Assembly: GCF_043641665.1 (NCBI RefSeq)
Contig: NC_092193.1
Span: forward strand, 22,114,182-22,178,181
Source: Enoplosus armatus
Taxonomy: Eukaryota; Chordata; Actinopteri; Centrarchiformes; Enoplosidae
Direction: 5' to 3'
Length of the DNA: 64,000 bases
In this document: in pieces, positions 44,451 to 55,146 of the stretch
Layout of the letters: each line of letters opens with the position of its first letter
How positions within the stretch are numbered: the first letter of the stretch is position 1
Notes under the pieces: model-generated
What the model saw: the letters and a program-made list of their open reading frames with translations, nothing else
Databases searched by the model: none
Told to the model about the DNA's origin: nothing
Program-made: the position numbers and the translations under genes

Positions 44451-47400
44451 ACGTTTTTATCTAGTTTGTTATAGAAAGACAAAGTTGCCCTCAGAGTCCA
44501 GAGCCACACGATCGTAACATTATAACAGGCACCTTCCGAGCAACAGCAAGTTAACATTTAAAATAAAATCTGTTTTCTTTTTTTTTTCTTTTCCTGAACA
44601 GGTTACCAGCATAAACAGTCTACGTTCAGTCGCAAGTGTCCCTGTTAGAGTGAGGTGAAGTGGTCGATCACGAAAAAAAAAAAAAGGTACACAGCTGGGA
44701 TTTTACTGTGCAGGGGACTTTTTTTTTTTTTTAAGTCTGCGAAGTCCAGGTTTGTACTGGATTTCCTTTGGAGAATGAACCAAATTAACTGCATTTATCC
44801 ATTCCTGCGACTTCACATTTTCTCACTCCTCTGCACCGAGCCAGTTGCTAAGACACACAAGGTCATTTACATTTTCAGATGATAAAGAAACCTCTCTTCT
44901 TCTGTACAATATGACCAGCAAGAGAATAGGACCTTTTCCACGGGGGTACGGATGTCGCAGGTGTGTACCAATTGCTTCTGTGCGATGGAGGCTGGAAATG
45001 AGCTTAATAGGTCCCCTTTAAATCGCCCTTTAGCTGAGAGTATTCACAGATGTGAGAGTGCAGCTCCAGATCCTCGCAAATGTTTTGGTTATTTGTCGGG
45101 GTGAGATCACCTTTTGGCACATTAAACCTGCTTTTAGGTCACATTAGCCTGGGTTTGAGGCTAATTTACCCTGTGCTAGCTGGGGGTGGGGGTAGGGGGG
45201 GCGAGGAAGCAGCTGTCTCTGTGTCAGAATGTGATTCCAGAAGATTCCACTCAAGTAGCGCTGTTTCCTAGTGCCATCTGCTCGGTCTGCTCAAGTCTCT
45301 CCGTCTCTGATTCTAAATGTCCATCTGGCTGTCTCAGGCTGTTTCCTTTGTCTCTCTCTAAAGTACAGTGTGTGCCAGTAAGGTAGCCACCACCTTAGTA
45401 GCTTAGTCCCTTAGTAGTATCGACTACTTGCTGAAAGTAACACAAAGAGGGAATGTTACGCTAAAAAGACAGGGACGGCTGAAGCCTCATTTTAGCTTGT
45501 GTGTGCTTTACAGATTGTAAGCCTTTTGAGGCAAATGTGTGGGGGGTTTTTTTTTTTTTTTTACAACCTACATAAAATCTGTATGAATCAAATTGACTTG
45601 TGCGCCCATTCAACAATATGTGCCAACAATAAATACATGTCGTTGAATTTCTTACATCAAAATCCAATCGTGTTGTCTCCCTGTAAAACCAAAATACGCC
45701 CGCGTGCGTTACATAAGCTTGAACCAACCGATGATATCACGACATCCACCTTTGTCAATCAACCTTCAACTTCCTGCACGGTACGGAACCCGGATACTCT
45801 CGAAACGTCGTTTCATCTCAACTTAATTAGTTAGCTAATGAGCTTAATAATGACCTGTCAGCTACGCCCAGAGGAGTCAGCTCCTCCGAACTGAAATTCC
45901 TCCAAGATATAAAAGACGAAGATCAAAGGAAACAGCAAAGAAGAAATGAACAGTTTGTTAGTTGAAGACATTTAACAGCAACAATATGGATGTGACGGGG
46001 TAATGGAGATTTATGAACAGTTTCTTCTTCTTCTTTTTTTTAAAAATCCTTTCTGCAGACTTGTGGCCGTGCATACAAAAACACAGTGATTTGATATAAA
46101 GTTTGGCGTCGTTTAGTGCCGAGAGAATTTCAAGCATTTCAACTGTGCAGGGAAACGTACACTATGTGACCAAGACCGTATGAAATAACTGCGAAGCTCA
46201 GAAAAGTACGTGCAAATGAGGGCTGTGCCCAGTTTGATCACATTTGACGAGATCAGCGCCTCTAAATGGCTGTAGCGCCCATTCTGTGTGATCCGTTCAA
46301 GCATGTTTCAAAAAACGGACTGAAAAGAAACACTTTGTCTGGAACGACTTGTTATCAATGCTGCAAAATGCTAAATTTTGAGTTATTATTTCCTTTCCTT
46401 ATGTCTTTTTGCTTGCGCACACGATTATGTTGGCATGAATTTCCTAGCATGGTGAAAAGTGAGTCAGGCACAAGGATATTCCATCATCGTAAATCCAACC
46501 TGCACAGTTCATCCTCATATGACACAAGTGGAATTACACACGTTTGAGAAACAGGAAACACTCTCTGTGTACATCCGGCTGCTGCTTTTAGTCCTGTTAA
46601 TGAGATTGAGACCGTAAATTTCTAAAAACTTCTAAAATCTATTGCAGTTGGGCCCGCTTATCAACAAGGGTCTGCAGCTGGAACAGCGACAGGGACTTGA
46701 ACACCCTTGGCTACCGTTTGCCGCAATTTGCGTCAAAAAAAAGTCATTCCTCAGTCAAATCTGAACACACAGGCATGATACACGTATTTTTTACATTCAG
46801 TGTGACTGTCTTTTTCCGGGCACGACGTCCATCCTGAATAAACATCCATAAATCCGCTTAGAAATTATAGAGGGAAAAAAAAAAAATGCTCCTTATAACT
46901 CCAGAACTTTCCTGAGAATCTTTTCTCCAGCATCAAAAGTATTCCAGTGGTAGCTGTCTGTACATGTGGATCTACCTACAGTGCAAGCAGGAACCGCTAA
47001 TAGCTCATTCTGCCTACTTTTAATACTGCCAGTCTGTCGCAATGTAAAACACAGGCTAACAAAAATGGGGCTCATGCTGTAGCCCAAAGCCAACTGACGG
47101 AAACCATGGTAACGTCATGGAAACTGGAGATGTGACTTACTGGTTTTGGAGAAGATTATGCAGTTGCAATGTAATTACAGGTCCGAATTGGTTATTCCAT
47201 TACCAGTTATATCACTCACACCTCAGATTCAAATATCACGAAACGTACAGTGCGTATACAAATCTACATATTTGCATCAAGGCTTTTTTCATGCATTCAT
47301 TTACTTAAATCAATGTAGGGACACTCAGAAAACTGATTGCAAACAATTTGCATCTTGCTTTTCACAGTACCTTTTTTTTTTACGACGTGTAAAAGTTATT

Positions 47401-47775
47401 CTTGCGTTCAAATTATTTGACTTCTCTGATTTCAAGATAACCTTTGATGGATTATGTTGGGGTTTTTTTTCTCTCCACGCGCGCTATTATCAACACAATA
47501 ACATGAACATTGGGAAAAACAATCCGGTTCAATCCAGAGTACAACAAACACCTTTGCCTTTGTTAAGCTCACCATGGCTGCTGGATAGTGACAGGTGTTA
47601 ATTGAGCTCCATGTGGTTATTTATAAAAAAGGACGTACTTTTTCAACTAGAAGAGACTTTGCCACCATTAACGAGTTGCATCACGATTTTATTGAGAGTT
47701 CTGGTGCGGAGTCAGACTCCACAGCTTTGTAGTGGTCCAAGTCTGGGACAGATGCTGGGGTCGAAGGTGGAGCTG
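44451..47775. other. Long non-coding stretch
   Basis: Poly-A/T runs near 44670-44684, 44720-44732 and 45547-45562. A TAAT-rich patch lies at 45822-45860. Frames at 46266-46547 and 47117-47601 show no motif. No gene is supported. Confidence 0.5.
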
Positions 47776-47799
47776 GGGTGGTGGTGGTGGTGGTGGTGG
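47776..47799. repeat. (GGT)n microsatellite
   Basis: About eight GGT units. Poly-Trp and poly-His frames across it are artefacts. Confidence 0.95.
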
Positions 47800-48112
47800 A
47801 CAAAGAGAATGAGAGAAAGGGCTGGTGTGTGTGTGTGAGCGAAAGTGGGCCAGGAGCTCAGGCAGCGATTGGGATTTTGTGTTGAGGTAAAGTGGGAGTA
47901 GGAGGAGAGAGCAGAGGCAGGAACATGGAGGGTATTATGGCAGAGGTGGGGTTGCCTCATCTGAAACAAAGACAGCAAACGTCAGAGGACGTGGTACGCA
48001 TACATCAACCATTAGGAAAAAGAGCAGATGGTGCTACATCAGGATACTGAGGCTACTGCTTATGTCGTCGTCCAGCTAAAATGACCACAAGACCTGACGC
48101 ATCAGAACGAAC

Positions 48113-48129
48113 GATCGATCGATCGATCG
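48113..48129. repeat. (GATC)n short tandem repeat
   Basis: About four GATC units. The motif is its own reverse complement, so the tract can pair with itself. Confidence 0.9.
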
Positions 48130-48329
48130 CCATCATACGTGTGCTTCGGCGTCATTGATCAAGGTCCTGACGCCGGGAGGTCACACTCCGAATGGTTCCT
48201 CAACTGACCGGTGTCCTCTCCGCTCGCGGCTGCAGGTCCTCCCAGCCAAAACTGTGACATGGTCACCTTTTTTTTTTTTTCCCCCCCGACAAGCAGAGGG
48301 GACCGGCCCCCGGCAGTCATCGCCACCAT

Positions 48330-48490
48330 CCGCGGGAAAGGTTAGAGATTGTTTGGGGAGTGTAAAGTGCCTGGGCACAATCTTTGATAACCTGTTGGAA
48401 TATTTGACCCGGACACCCAGCGGCTGCAGTATCTCCTGAGGAGAGCTCAACTCCTTTTGGGGTCAGCAAGGACATCCTTGCATTGCACCA
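48330..48490 (+). pseudogene. Short LINE reverse transcriptase C-terminal fragment
   Basis: A Lys-Cys-Leu-Gly-Thr-Ile-Phe-Asp-Asn-Leu-Leu segment (the Tyr-Lys-Tyr-Leu-Gly motif region) is followed after a frame change by Gln-Arg-Leu-Gln-Tyr-Leu-Leu-Arg-Arg-Ala-Gln-Leu-Leu-Leu-Gly, as expected a little further on in Rex1/CR1-type proteins. It runs into a CA microsatellite. Confidence 0.55.
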
Positions 48491-48500
48491 CCCCCAGACA

Positions 48501-48501
<1 letters not shown>

Positions 48502-48549
<48 letters not shown>

Positions 48550-48558
48550 ACACACACA
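48502..48558. repeat. (CA)n microsatellite with one interruption
   Basis: A long CA tract with a CACCCACA interruption near 48546. Confidence 0.95.
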
Positions 48559-49118
48559 GACTTGCACATGGCTTTGGCACTGGACTGCTAACTCGTCTAT
48601 CCCCTTCGTAGTGGACTGCCGTCGTGCCTCAACTATGTTACCACAGTCGATCCTTAATGGTGACCTCATTCTGCACTAGAAGGCACACACTCTAACCAAT
48701 ATCTCCTCCATTAATACTTGATTGATCCCCGGGGGGGGGGGGGGATTAGACTTCGAGTAGAAATTAGATAGATTAAAAAAAAAAAAGGAGGTTGGAGGCA
48801 ACGATGGAGCGTCCTCTGTGTCCCCTAGTGACCCCCAAAATTCATGGTGCACCAGTCAGTTGACGTTGCATTCACATTCATCGGGTGTATGGAAACAGGT
48901 GGCCAGCAGTCAGATGGCTTGTGGCGTTAATCTGTCCCATGCTCCAGTCCCTGATATTACTTTCCTTCTTTAACAGTTCTTTGTATCTGTATGTATTACA
49001 CGCCCGTATTTGACCTTTGAATGCATTCGGGGATATTTTGTTACGCTGAATCCACCCTGTTATGTTATGTCAAGCGGTAGTTATGGTTGTCCAGTTCACA
49101 GGACCCTCGCATATGCAG
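48559..49118. other. Non-coding stretch
   Basis: G14 at 48731-48744, preceded by TTGATTGATCCCC. That phrase is often found at LINE-derived 3' ends in fish (as TTATTGATCCCCGAGGGG), so this may be a decayed LINE end. Confidence 0.4.
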
Positions 49119-49143
49119 TATATATATATATATATATATATAT
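49119..49143. repeat. (TA)n microsatellite
   Basis: About 12 TA units. Confidence 0.95.
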
Positions 49144-49537
49144 GAGTTTATTTATTTTGGATAGTTACAGGTTTAGGGTTTATTTTTTTCCTCTCCATTT
49201 CCTCACGGAGGAAGGTGGCTCAGTCCTAATCACATTCCCTCTCCTTTCAGGGCTGCTGAGTGCCACTTACCTCCGGATGGCGGACCCGAGCACTTTCCAA
49301 ATTGCTGCTGGAGCACCTGTGGATAAAAGTGAACATTTAAAATAAAAAGAAAAAGGACAAAGTGAGACTGAAAGGGCTGAATAGAGGTTGTTTTTTTTCT
49401 TTTTCTTTTTTTTTTTTTACTTTTTTGGAAATCATCTGGCCCGGCCTGGCATTCTCACTTATTGCAATAAGCTATTGTTCTTTTGCCAAATTCTGTCTGG
49501 TACCGCTGAATTGAACAGTTGCAGTGGAATGTCAAAG

Positions 49538-49539
<2 letters not shown>

Positions 49540-49582
<43 letters not shown>
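49540..49582. repeat. (CA)n microsatellite
   Basis: About 21 CA units. Confidence 0.95.
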
Positions 49583-49586
<4 letters not shown>

Positions 49587-50480
49587 ACAAGCAATTTAGT
49601 TTCCCCCAACTCAAGCAATTGTCCATTTTGTCTGCCTTTTGATGGATTTTAAAGCCCAATTCTGGTTTATCACAACTTGGATCTTTTTTTTTTTTTTGGT
49701 TCAAGCCAGTCTTCCTATCGGTTATAACAACATTGCACACACCAAAGTAACTTCCGAGATCTGCTGAGATCAAACATATTCGGAAAAGAACAGAAAGCCG
49801 ACACCTGAATTACTACCTAAAGCGTCTGTTTTGAACATCCATTACAGACCCACTTGTGTACATACACACGGCACTCATCGTAGTTGTGTGAGCGCACAGT
49901 TGTCTTGTGCAATAAGGGTTCTTAAAGGTGTTCCGGCTTTCTGTGTGATGGTCAGCCCAGATCTCAGCAATTACTGGTGATGACAGGGTCATCATGGGCC
50001 CACGGGTGGTGACAGACGTGTGATTTATAAACCAGAATTACCCTTTAAGATGATAATACGGGTTTTGCTGTCCGTGTTCTGCGACCCTAGACCATTTCAA
50101 TCGGAGCGGGGATTTCAGGTTCAGCTTTCAGTCCACCCGCTGTTCCCTCCAAAAAGGAGGTGACCCCCGTCTTGAGAGAGACAGCTCATTTGTGGCTAAT
50201 AAATGTTAGCCTGCATCCCTGCCAAGCAAACAGTAGGGGTTGGCAGCAGCAGGGACTGTGGTAAACTGCAGGAACTGGAAACAACTAGATTGGTGAGAAA
50301 AGAAGGGGTGTGGGGTGTGGGGGGGGGGTGGCTGTTACAAAGTGCCAAGAACCATGTCCTGATTGCAAAATGCTCTCAGTAACAGCAGGGGCCCTGACTA
50401 CCTCCTGCAGCAAAAGCTTTCCCAAGCCACCAGCGAGGCGTGACGATGGGCCGACAAAGCTTTCAGTGGCAAAGACAAAC
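49583..50480. other. Non-coding stretch
   Basis: T15 near 49685-49699 and G10 at about 50319-50328. No gene is supported. Confidence 0.5.
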
Positions 50481-50498
50481 GGGGGGGGGGGGGGGGGG
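50481..50498. repeat. G18 homopolymer
   Basis: Uninterrupted G run. Confidence 0.95.
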
Positions 50499-50574
50499 AC
50501 GGAAAGACACGTGATGAATGTCGCTGCCCAAGTGAGTGACCTGTGCGTGGCGAGTGATGAGAGCCTCAGCTCAG

Positions 50575-50660
50575 ATATATCCAGACGTACCCGGCGCCGC
50601 GGCATCTTTGCCTGCCTGCGAAACGCCCGCCGTCGACGGCGACCGGCATGCTCTGCAAAC
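50575..50660. other. Short CpG-dense patch
   Basis: Roughly 16 CpG sites in about 85 bases, far above the local level. It is too short to be called a CpG island. Frames on both strands here are Arg-rich as a result. Confidence 0.5.
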
Positions 50661-50761
50661 CATGTGCCGCAGTCGAGACTCCACCTGCTGTATCCCTCTC
50701 TCAGAGATACCAAGGAATAAAAATACACCTGCTCTCCTCACAGCTGCACCTTGGAGATAAG

Positions 50762-50764
<3 letters not shown>

Positions 50765-50804
<40 letters not shown>
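50765..50804. repeat. (AC)n microsatellite
   Basis: About 20 AC units. Confidence 0.95.
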
Positions 50805-50807
<3 letters not shown>

Positions 50808-51601
50808 ACGACGACGGGAAAGAAAAGAAGCCATTTATTTAAAATTCGAAATGTGGAGTTTTACAGGTGAGGAGGAGAGGAGAGCTGAAAGCCGGAGCCT
50901 CGACGTGGTTTGAAGATGTGGGACGTGACACATTTCACTGAGCAGATAATTAAGCTTTCAGCATGAATGTTCAGAGTTAATTTAAGGTGGTGCTTTAAAA
51001 AAAAAAAAAAGAAAAAAGAAAAAAGGTTGTCCTCATTTGTCTGAGTGAAGGGCTGGAAGTGCGAGGTGTCACAACTTTGAACTGTGATTAACTGGGAAAG
51101 TGTCTAAAATTAGAGGCATTCAGAGTCTGAGTGTGTGTTTTATTTTATTTATTTATTTATTTTTTACCTGCAATCCCCGCAAATCTGAATTCTACGCAGA
51201 GCTCAATTGTCATGTTATTAACCTGCTTTGAATAATTTCTTCCCTTGAATAGACTCCGACTCAACTTTAGAAGACTGTCATTTTATGATGCATTCACTCC
51301 ACAGGGTTAAGGAAATGCCGCAGGAGCGCAATCCATCCTACAAGTCGTCTTTATGACTCCACTAACCGAAACGTGACGTTTACGCCAGAATACATCTTGA
51401 ACAATTGACAATTTGAGAAAGGCAGAACAGAAGCCTGCGACTGATGGAGTGGGGCATCTAAATCTACCTAGTAGGTGTTTTGGGGGAGCTCTCGCCACCG
51501 CTGCTTCGTTCTCGGTAAAAATGGTGGAAAGTTAACATCGTGTCTGGACGTCTTTATAAATCTTTACAGGTTTGCACCTTTTTCAAGCTAACTGTTGCGC
51601 C
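50805..51601. other. Non-coding stretch
   Basis: A-rich at 50997-51025 and a (TTTA)n patch near 51141-51163. Nothing else recognised. Confidence 0.5.
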
Positions 51602-51700
51602 TATCGACACGTGCAGCAGACACAGAGCAGCATTAGCCCTCATTTGGAATCGTGGTTTGTGGCCACCCGATGAATGCAAGTCCAATTGTTGGCTCCCCCT
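51602..51700. repeat. Interspersed repeat shared with 60217-60300
   Basis: AGCAGACACAGAGCA, then CATTTGGA/CATTTCAG, then GTGGCCACCCGATGAA/GTGTCCACCTGATGAA occur in the same order in both places. Confidence 0.6.
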
Positions 51701-51706
51701 GTAGCT

Positions 51707-51865
51707 GTGGTTCGGAGGGAGCCCTGAGTGGAGCCGCTGCTCCTTCGTGTCGAAAGGAGCCAGTTGAGGTGGTTCGGGTATCTGATCAGGCATCCTGATG
51801 CCTGGGCGCCTTCCTTTGGCAAACGTTGCTGGGGTGAGGGACATCTGGACTACCTTGCTTAGCCC
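51707..51865 (+). pseudogene. Rex3/RTE-like LINE 3' fragment
   Basis: CTGCTCCTTCGTGTCGAAAG, then CCAGTTGAGGTGGTTCGG and ATCTGATCAGGCATCCTGATG, is the well-known C-terminal coding region of the fish LINE family also seen at 42380-43640. After GCGCCTTCCTTTGGC it skips to the terminal ACATCTGGACTACCTTGCTTAG, so about 100 bases in between are deleted. It then joins a different LINE family at 51866. Confidence 0.75.
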
Positions 51866-51995
51866 GGATGGTGTCATTAAGGATCCCAACCACCCGGATA
51901 ACGGCCTTTAATCCTTGCCGGTGCTGGATACAGCAAGCCCCGACTGAGAGGCCCAGGAAGACCTTCTACCCTCAAGCCGCCAGGATCCTGAAGAA
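51866..51995 (+). pseudogene. LINE 3' fragment of family A (Rex1/CR1-like)
   Basis: The stretch ATTAAGGATCCCAACCACCC with GATAACGGCCTTT recurs at about 54048-54080 in the longer family A copy and codes Lys-Asp-Pro-Asn-His-Pro-Asp-Asn-Gly-Leu. After a frame change the C-terminal Arg-Pro-Arg-Lys-Thr-Phe-Tyr-Pro-Gln-Ala pattern follows. It is fused head-to-tail to the Rex3-like piece before it. Confidence 0.7.
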
Positions 51996-52939
51996 TTATG
52001 TTGTGTGGCAGATAGAATGCTGTATTATTGTTGCTAGGTATAATTCTGTGACACCGTATCCCTTCCTTCCTCACTCAAGGCAACATGACGCCATCGGCAG
52101 GCAACCAAATAAAACCTTGAGTAGAATTACATATTTCTCCGGGTTTGAACATAGCTGGAAACATTTGGGACAATGTGAGCACACAACTCGACAAAATATA
52201 TAAACGTGGGTCCAGTCGTTTTCAGACATTTGAATGCGGAAATGTTCCATATTGCGCCGTTTAATGCCTTCAGATATCTGGAAACGTTTAGTGTCCACGG
52301 CAAGCGCACATGGTGAAGAGAATTACGTATTTTACATGAGCCTGAAAGGGCATCCAGAAGAGAATTTAGGGATTTAAACATTTGCAAAAGAAACTAAATG
52401 AACACGTTGCAGGAAAAACACACTGTGAAACTGTGAAGCGAGAAGACGTAGATTAGCTCTGATTTATTTTGCCTGTTATTGTTATCATCAGATCTGATGC
52501 AATAGATAGGCTGGGAAATTTCATCTTGAGCTGTTGTCATGTTTCTCTCTCTCTCTCTCTCTTCGCGGCACACCCAGTGCAATAAATAGCTGTATAATAA
52601 ATCAAGCCCCCCCCCCCCCTGTTCTTGTGGACCACTCAGTATGTATGTGGTGTGACAGGCCGGGCTGAGACTCAGATCATATATCTGCTGAGGTGATGGC
52701 AGAATAAATCACAGCTTTTACAGTAGCGGGCTGTCCAAGGCTAGAGAGGCCGTCACTCTTCAGCTCTCCCTCCATCTCTCTCTCTCTCTTTCTTCCTCTT
52801 GCTTTTGATTTTTCCTCTGTCACCCTCTCCTCACGCTGGCCTATTTGTATTTCAGAAATGACGCCCTTTTTCAGGCCGTTGCAAGCGGTAAATGGGCTTC
52901 ACTTTGAAACCCTAACGGTTCCTGAAGCGCTTGAAGTTT
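51996..52939. other. Non-coding stretch
   Basis: (CT)n at about 52544-52562 and C13 at 52607-52619. No gene is supported. Confidence 0.5.
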
Positions 52940-53100
52940 GAAGTTTGGTCCCATTCATGGAAACCAAGCTGCCATGCAAGGTGCTGGCCTCCATCAGGAG
53001 CAACTTTAGGGTTCCATGTCATGCCATGACAGGGGGGGGGGGGGGCCGGGGATTGTACCCCCAACCCGCTTTACCCTGCACCACCATACCATGCCGCCAT
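52940..53100 (-). repeat. Degraded second copy of the SINE-like repeat at 38620
   Basis: GCAAGGTGCTGGCCTCC at 52976-52992 is identical to 38668-38684, with GGAGCAACT, GGGTTC and an ACCCCCAAC segment in the same order around a G14 run (53032-53045). The B-box-like site is mutated (GATTGTACC for GATCGAACC). Confidence 0.6.
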
Positions 53101-53604
53101 TTATGTGTCTCTTTCGAATGTATTTAAGTAGGTGTCTATGGGCTCCTTCTGCATGACGGCCCACTGCATAAGGGGCCAAAATGGTATTAGCTCTGGCCAG
53201 GGGGCAGGGGGGGGTAAACACTCATCTCTCACTATAATTACATTTAGCCTTTGCCATGCATGGTTATAGGGGTGGGGTGCCCATTATCTTAGGAAAGGGA
53301 GGTTAGTTATTGTACTTTAGTTTCTCCGTTTTCCTCAGGTTATATGTGTTGCTTTCCTGGTTACACTTGTTCTGGTCTGTTGTTTGTTTTGCTGGCCTAA
53401 TCTAGCTCTGTGTATGTCTTATCTGAAGCTGTAAATAAACTCAACCGTCACCACATTCGGCAATCTCTCTTTGTGGCAGCTTGGGACCTGGGGAAGATGG
53501 GGCTCATTCACGTTGTGTCTCAGAAATCCCTGGACGGGTCGCAGCACAGGCATATATTTCCCATTTCCTCTTTGTCCTGCAGTATACTAGTTAAACATTT
53601 CTCC
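53101..53604. other. Non-coding stretch
   Basis: No repeat end or motif-bearing frame recognised before the LINE begins. Confidence 0.45.
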
Positions 53605-54182
53605 CGGCCTGCTGGTGTCAAGACAACAACCTGCTGCTGAACGTCAGCAAGACTAAAAAGGAGCTGATGGCAGACTTTGGGAAGATGAAGAAGAGATACT
53701 CGGTGGAGAGGGTGGGCCGCTTCAAGTACCTTGGCGTCGTCATCACAGAGGGCCTGACCTGGGCGCTGCACACTGACTCTGTGATGAGAAAGGCAAGGCA
53801 GAGACCGTTTCACCTCAGACGCTTGAGGAAATTCCGGGTATCCTCCCAAATACTGAGGAATTTCTACTCCTGCACCATTGAGAGCGTCCTGACGGGGAAC
53901 ATCACTGCCTGGTACAGAAACAGCACCGAACAGGACCGCAAGGCCCCGTAAAGGGTGGTCCGTTCAGCCAAACGTACAATATGCGGTGCTCTACCCTGCC
54001 TAAAGGATATTTACACCAGGAGATGCAAGAATAAGGCTAGGAGAATCTTAAAGGATCCCAACCACCCAGATAACGGCCTTTTCTTTCTGCTGCGGTCTGG
54101 GACAAGGTATCGGACACCCCTGATTTTGACAGAGAATCGTTCAGCAATATTCAGCTCTCTAGTTCTAGATTTAGCTCGCTAG
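53605..54182 (+). pseudogene. LINE ORF2 C-terminal remnant, family A (Rex1/CR1-like)
   Basis: A plus-strand frame runs from Trp-Cys-Gln-Asp-Asn-Asn-Leu-Leu-Leu-Asn (about 53615) through Val-Glu-Arg-Val-Gly-Arg-Phe-Lys-Tyr-Leu-Gly-Val (about 53705), Leu-Arg-Lys-Phe-Arg-Val-Ser-Ser and Phe-Tyr-Ser-Cys-Thr-Ile-Glu-Ser-Val-Leu-Thr (about 53870) and Ala-Trp-Tyr. An in-frame TAA at 53949-53951 interrupts it. It goes on in frame through Asp-Ile-Tyr-Thr-Arg-Arg-Cys-Lys-Asn-Lys-Ala-Arg-Arg-Ile and Pro-Asn-His-Pro-Asp-Asn-Gly-Leu to a stop at 54182. It begins just after the catalytic box, so it is 5'-truncated. It is the best-preserved copy of this family here and the same family as the minus-strand piece at 23690-24245. 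Confidence 0.85.
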
Positions 54183-54338
54183 TGCTATGTTCTTATGAGT
54201 GCTTTGATTAATACATGAATTCTTTGATTTTCAAACAGTAGGCTTATGTTGTTGTTGTTGTTATTTAGCCTTTCTGGGACTATTGAATGGTTAAATCCAT
54301 CAATTTCATTTTCTTTCATCCTGGTTCCCGGCCTGTAG

Positions 54339-54380
54339 CACTGAGAGGACACAGGAAGTCACTGAGAGGACACAGGAAGT
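54339..54380. repeat. Perfect 21-bp tandem duplication
   Basis: The 21-mer starting CACTGAGAGG at 54339 is repeated exactly at 54360. Confidence 0.9.
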
Positions 54381-54384
54381 CACT

Positions 54385-54870
54385 GCCCAAGACGCAACAT
54401 AGAAAACAAACCAACACTGCCTCTGCCAGTATCTTCATTGGATGCCACATGTGGAACCACTAGGTTGGATTTGGCAAAAAGTCAATGCACACCATACTGT
54501 TTGTACTTTGCGGTGAAGCCATAGCTTAGTTTAACTTCCAAAATTCTATCTGCATAATTTCCACATGTTAGCGTAGCTAGCTATAGCTATTATTGAGGAC
54601 TACAAAGTCTGAGAATTTGGTGCTTTTAACAGGAAAGCACATTTTTCGAGTCTGTCTTTCAATAATATTCATGTCATATGTCCATATAAACATGTCCATT
54701 TTAACTACTTTTGGGGCAGATCAGTATCATGTAGCATTATCTATTTATTTAACTATTAACAGCATTGTATATTAAGTGTTAAAATTAAGAGATGGGAAAG
54801 TGCCATGAGTTTACAATGGGCTCTCTGGTAACAACAGCTGAGTGAGTGTTGACTGAGATGCTAAGCCAGG
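54385..54870. other. Non-coding stretch
   Basis: Nothing recognised between the tandem duplication and the LTR-like unit. Confidence 0.45.
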
Positions 54871-55146
54871 TGTCAGGTGTTTTGGTGTGCTTTTTGAACC
54901 CAGAAGCAGAACTCGAACACAAAACTAGCAACAGGTAACGAAGTTCATTATTTAGGATTATTATAGAGCGGCGGAGGAGCGGGCGGGTTGAAATCCGGGC
55001 TTGGCTGTGGGCAACAGTCACAGAAGGGAACGGACCAGAGGCGCAGCAGAGAGTTGAGCCGGGGTAATATACTGCACAGGCTTGACGAGTGGATGGGTTG
55101 CAGGTGTTCCGGAGAATCAGCTGCAGGTGACCAGCAGGATCTGACA
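54871..55146 (-). mobile_element. LTR-like unit, about 276 bp, abutting a Tc1 remnant
   Basis: It starts TGTCAGGT and ends TCTGACA, giving TG...CA inverted ends. On the minus strand its last part has TAAATAATGAACTT, then GAGTTCTGCTTCTGGGTTC, then CACCTGACA. That arrangement (polyadenylation-like signal, then a CTGC..TTGGGTTC phrase, then the end) I associate with fish Gypsy-type LTRs. A solo LTR is the simplest reading. No matching target duplication is seen, and the right edge coincides with the place where the Tc1 frame breaks off, so the exact boundary is uncertain. Confidence 0.45.
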
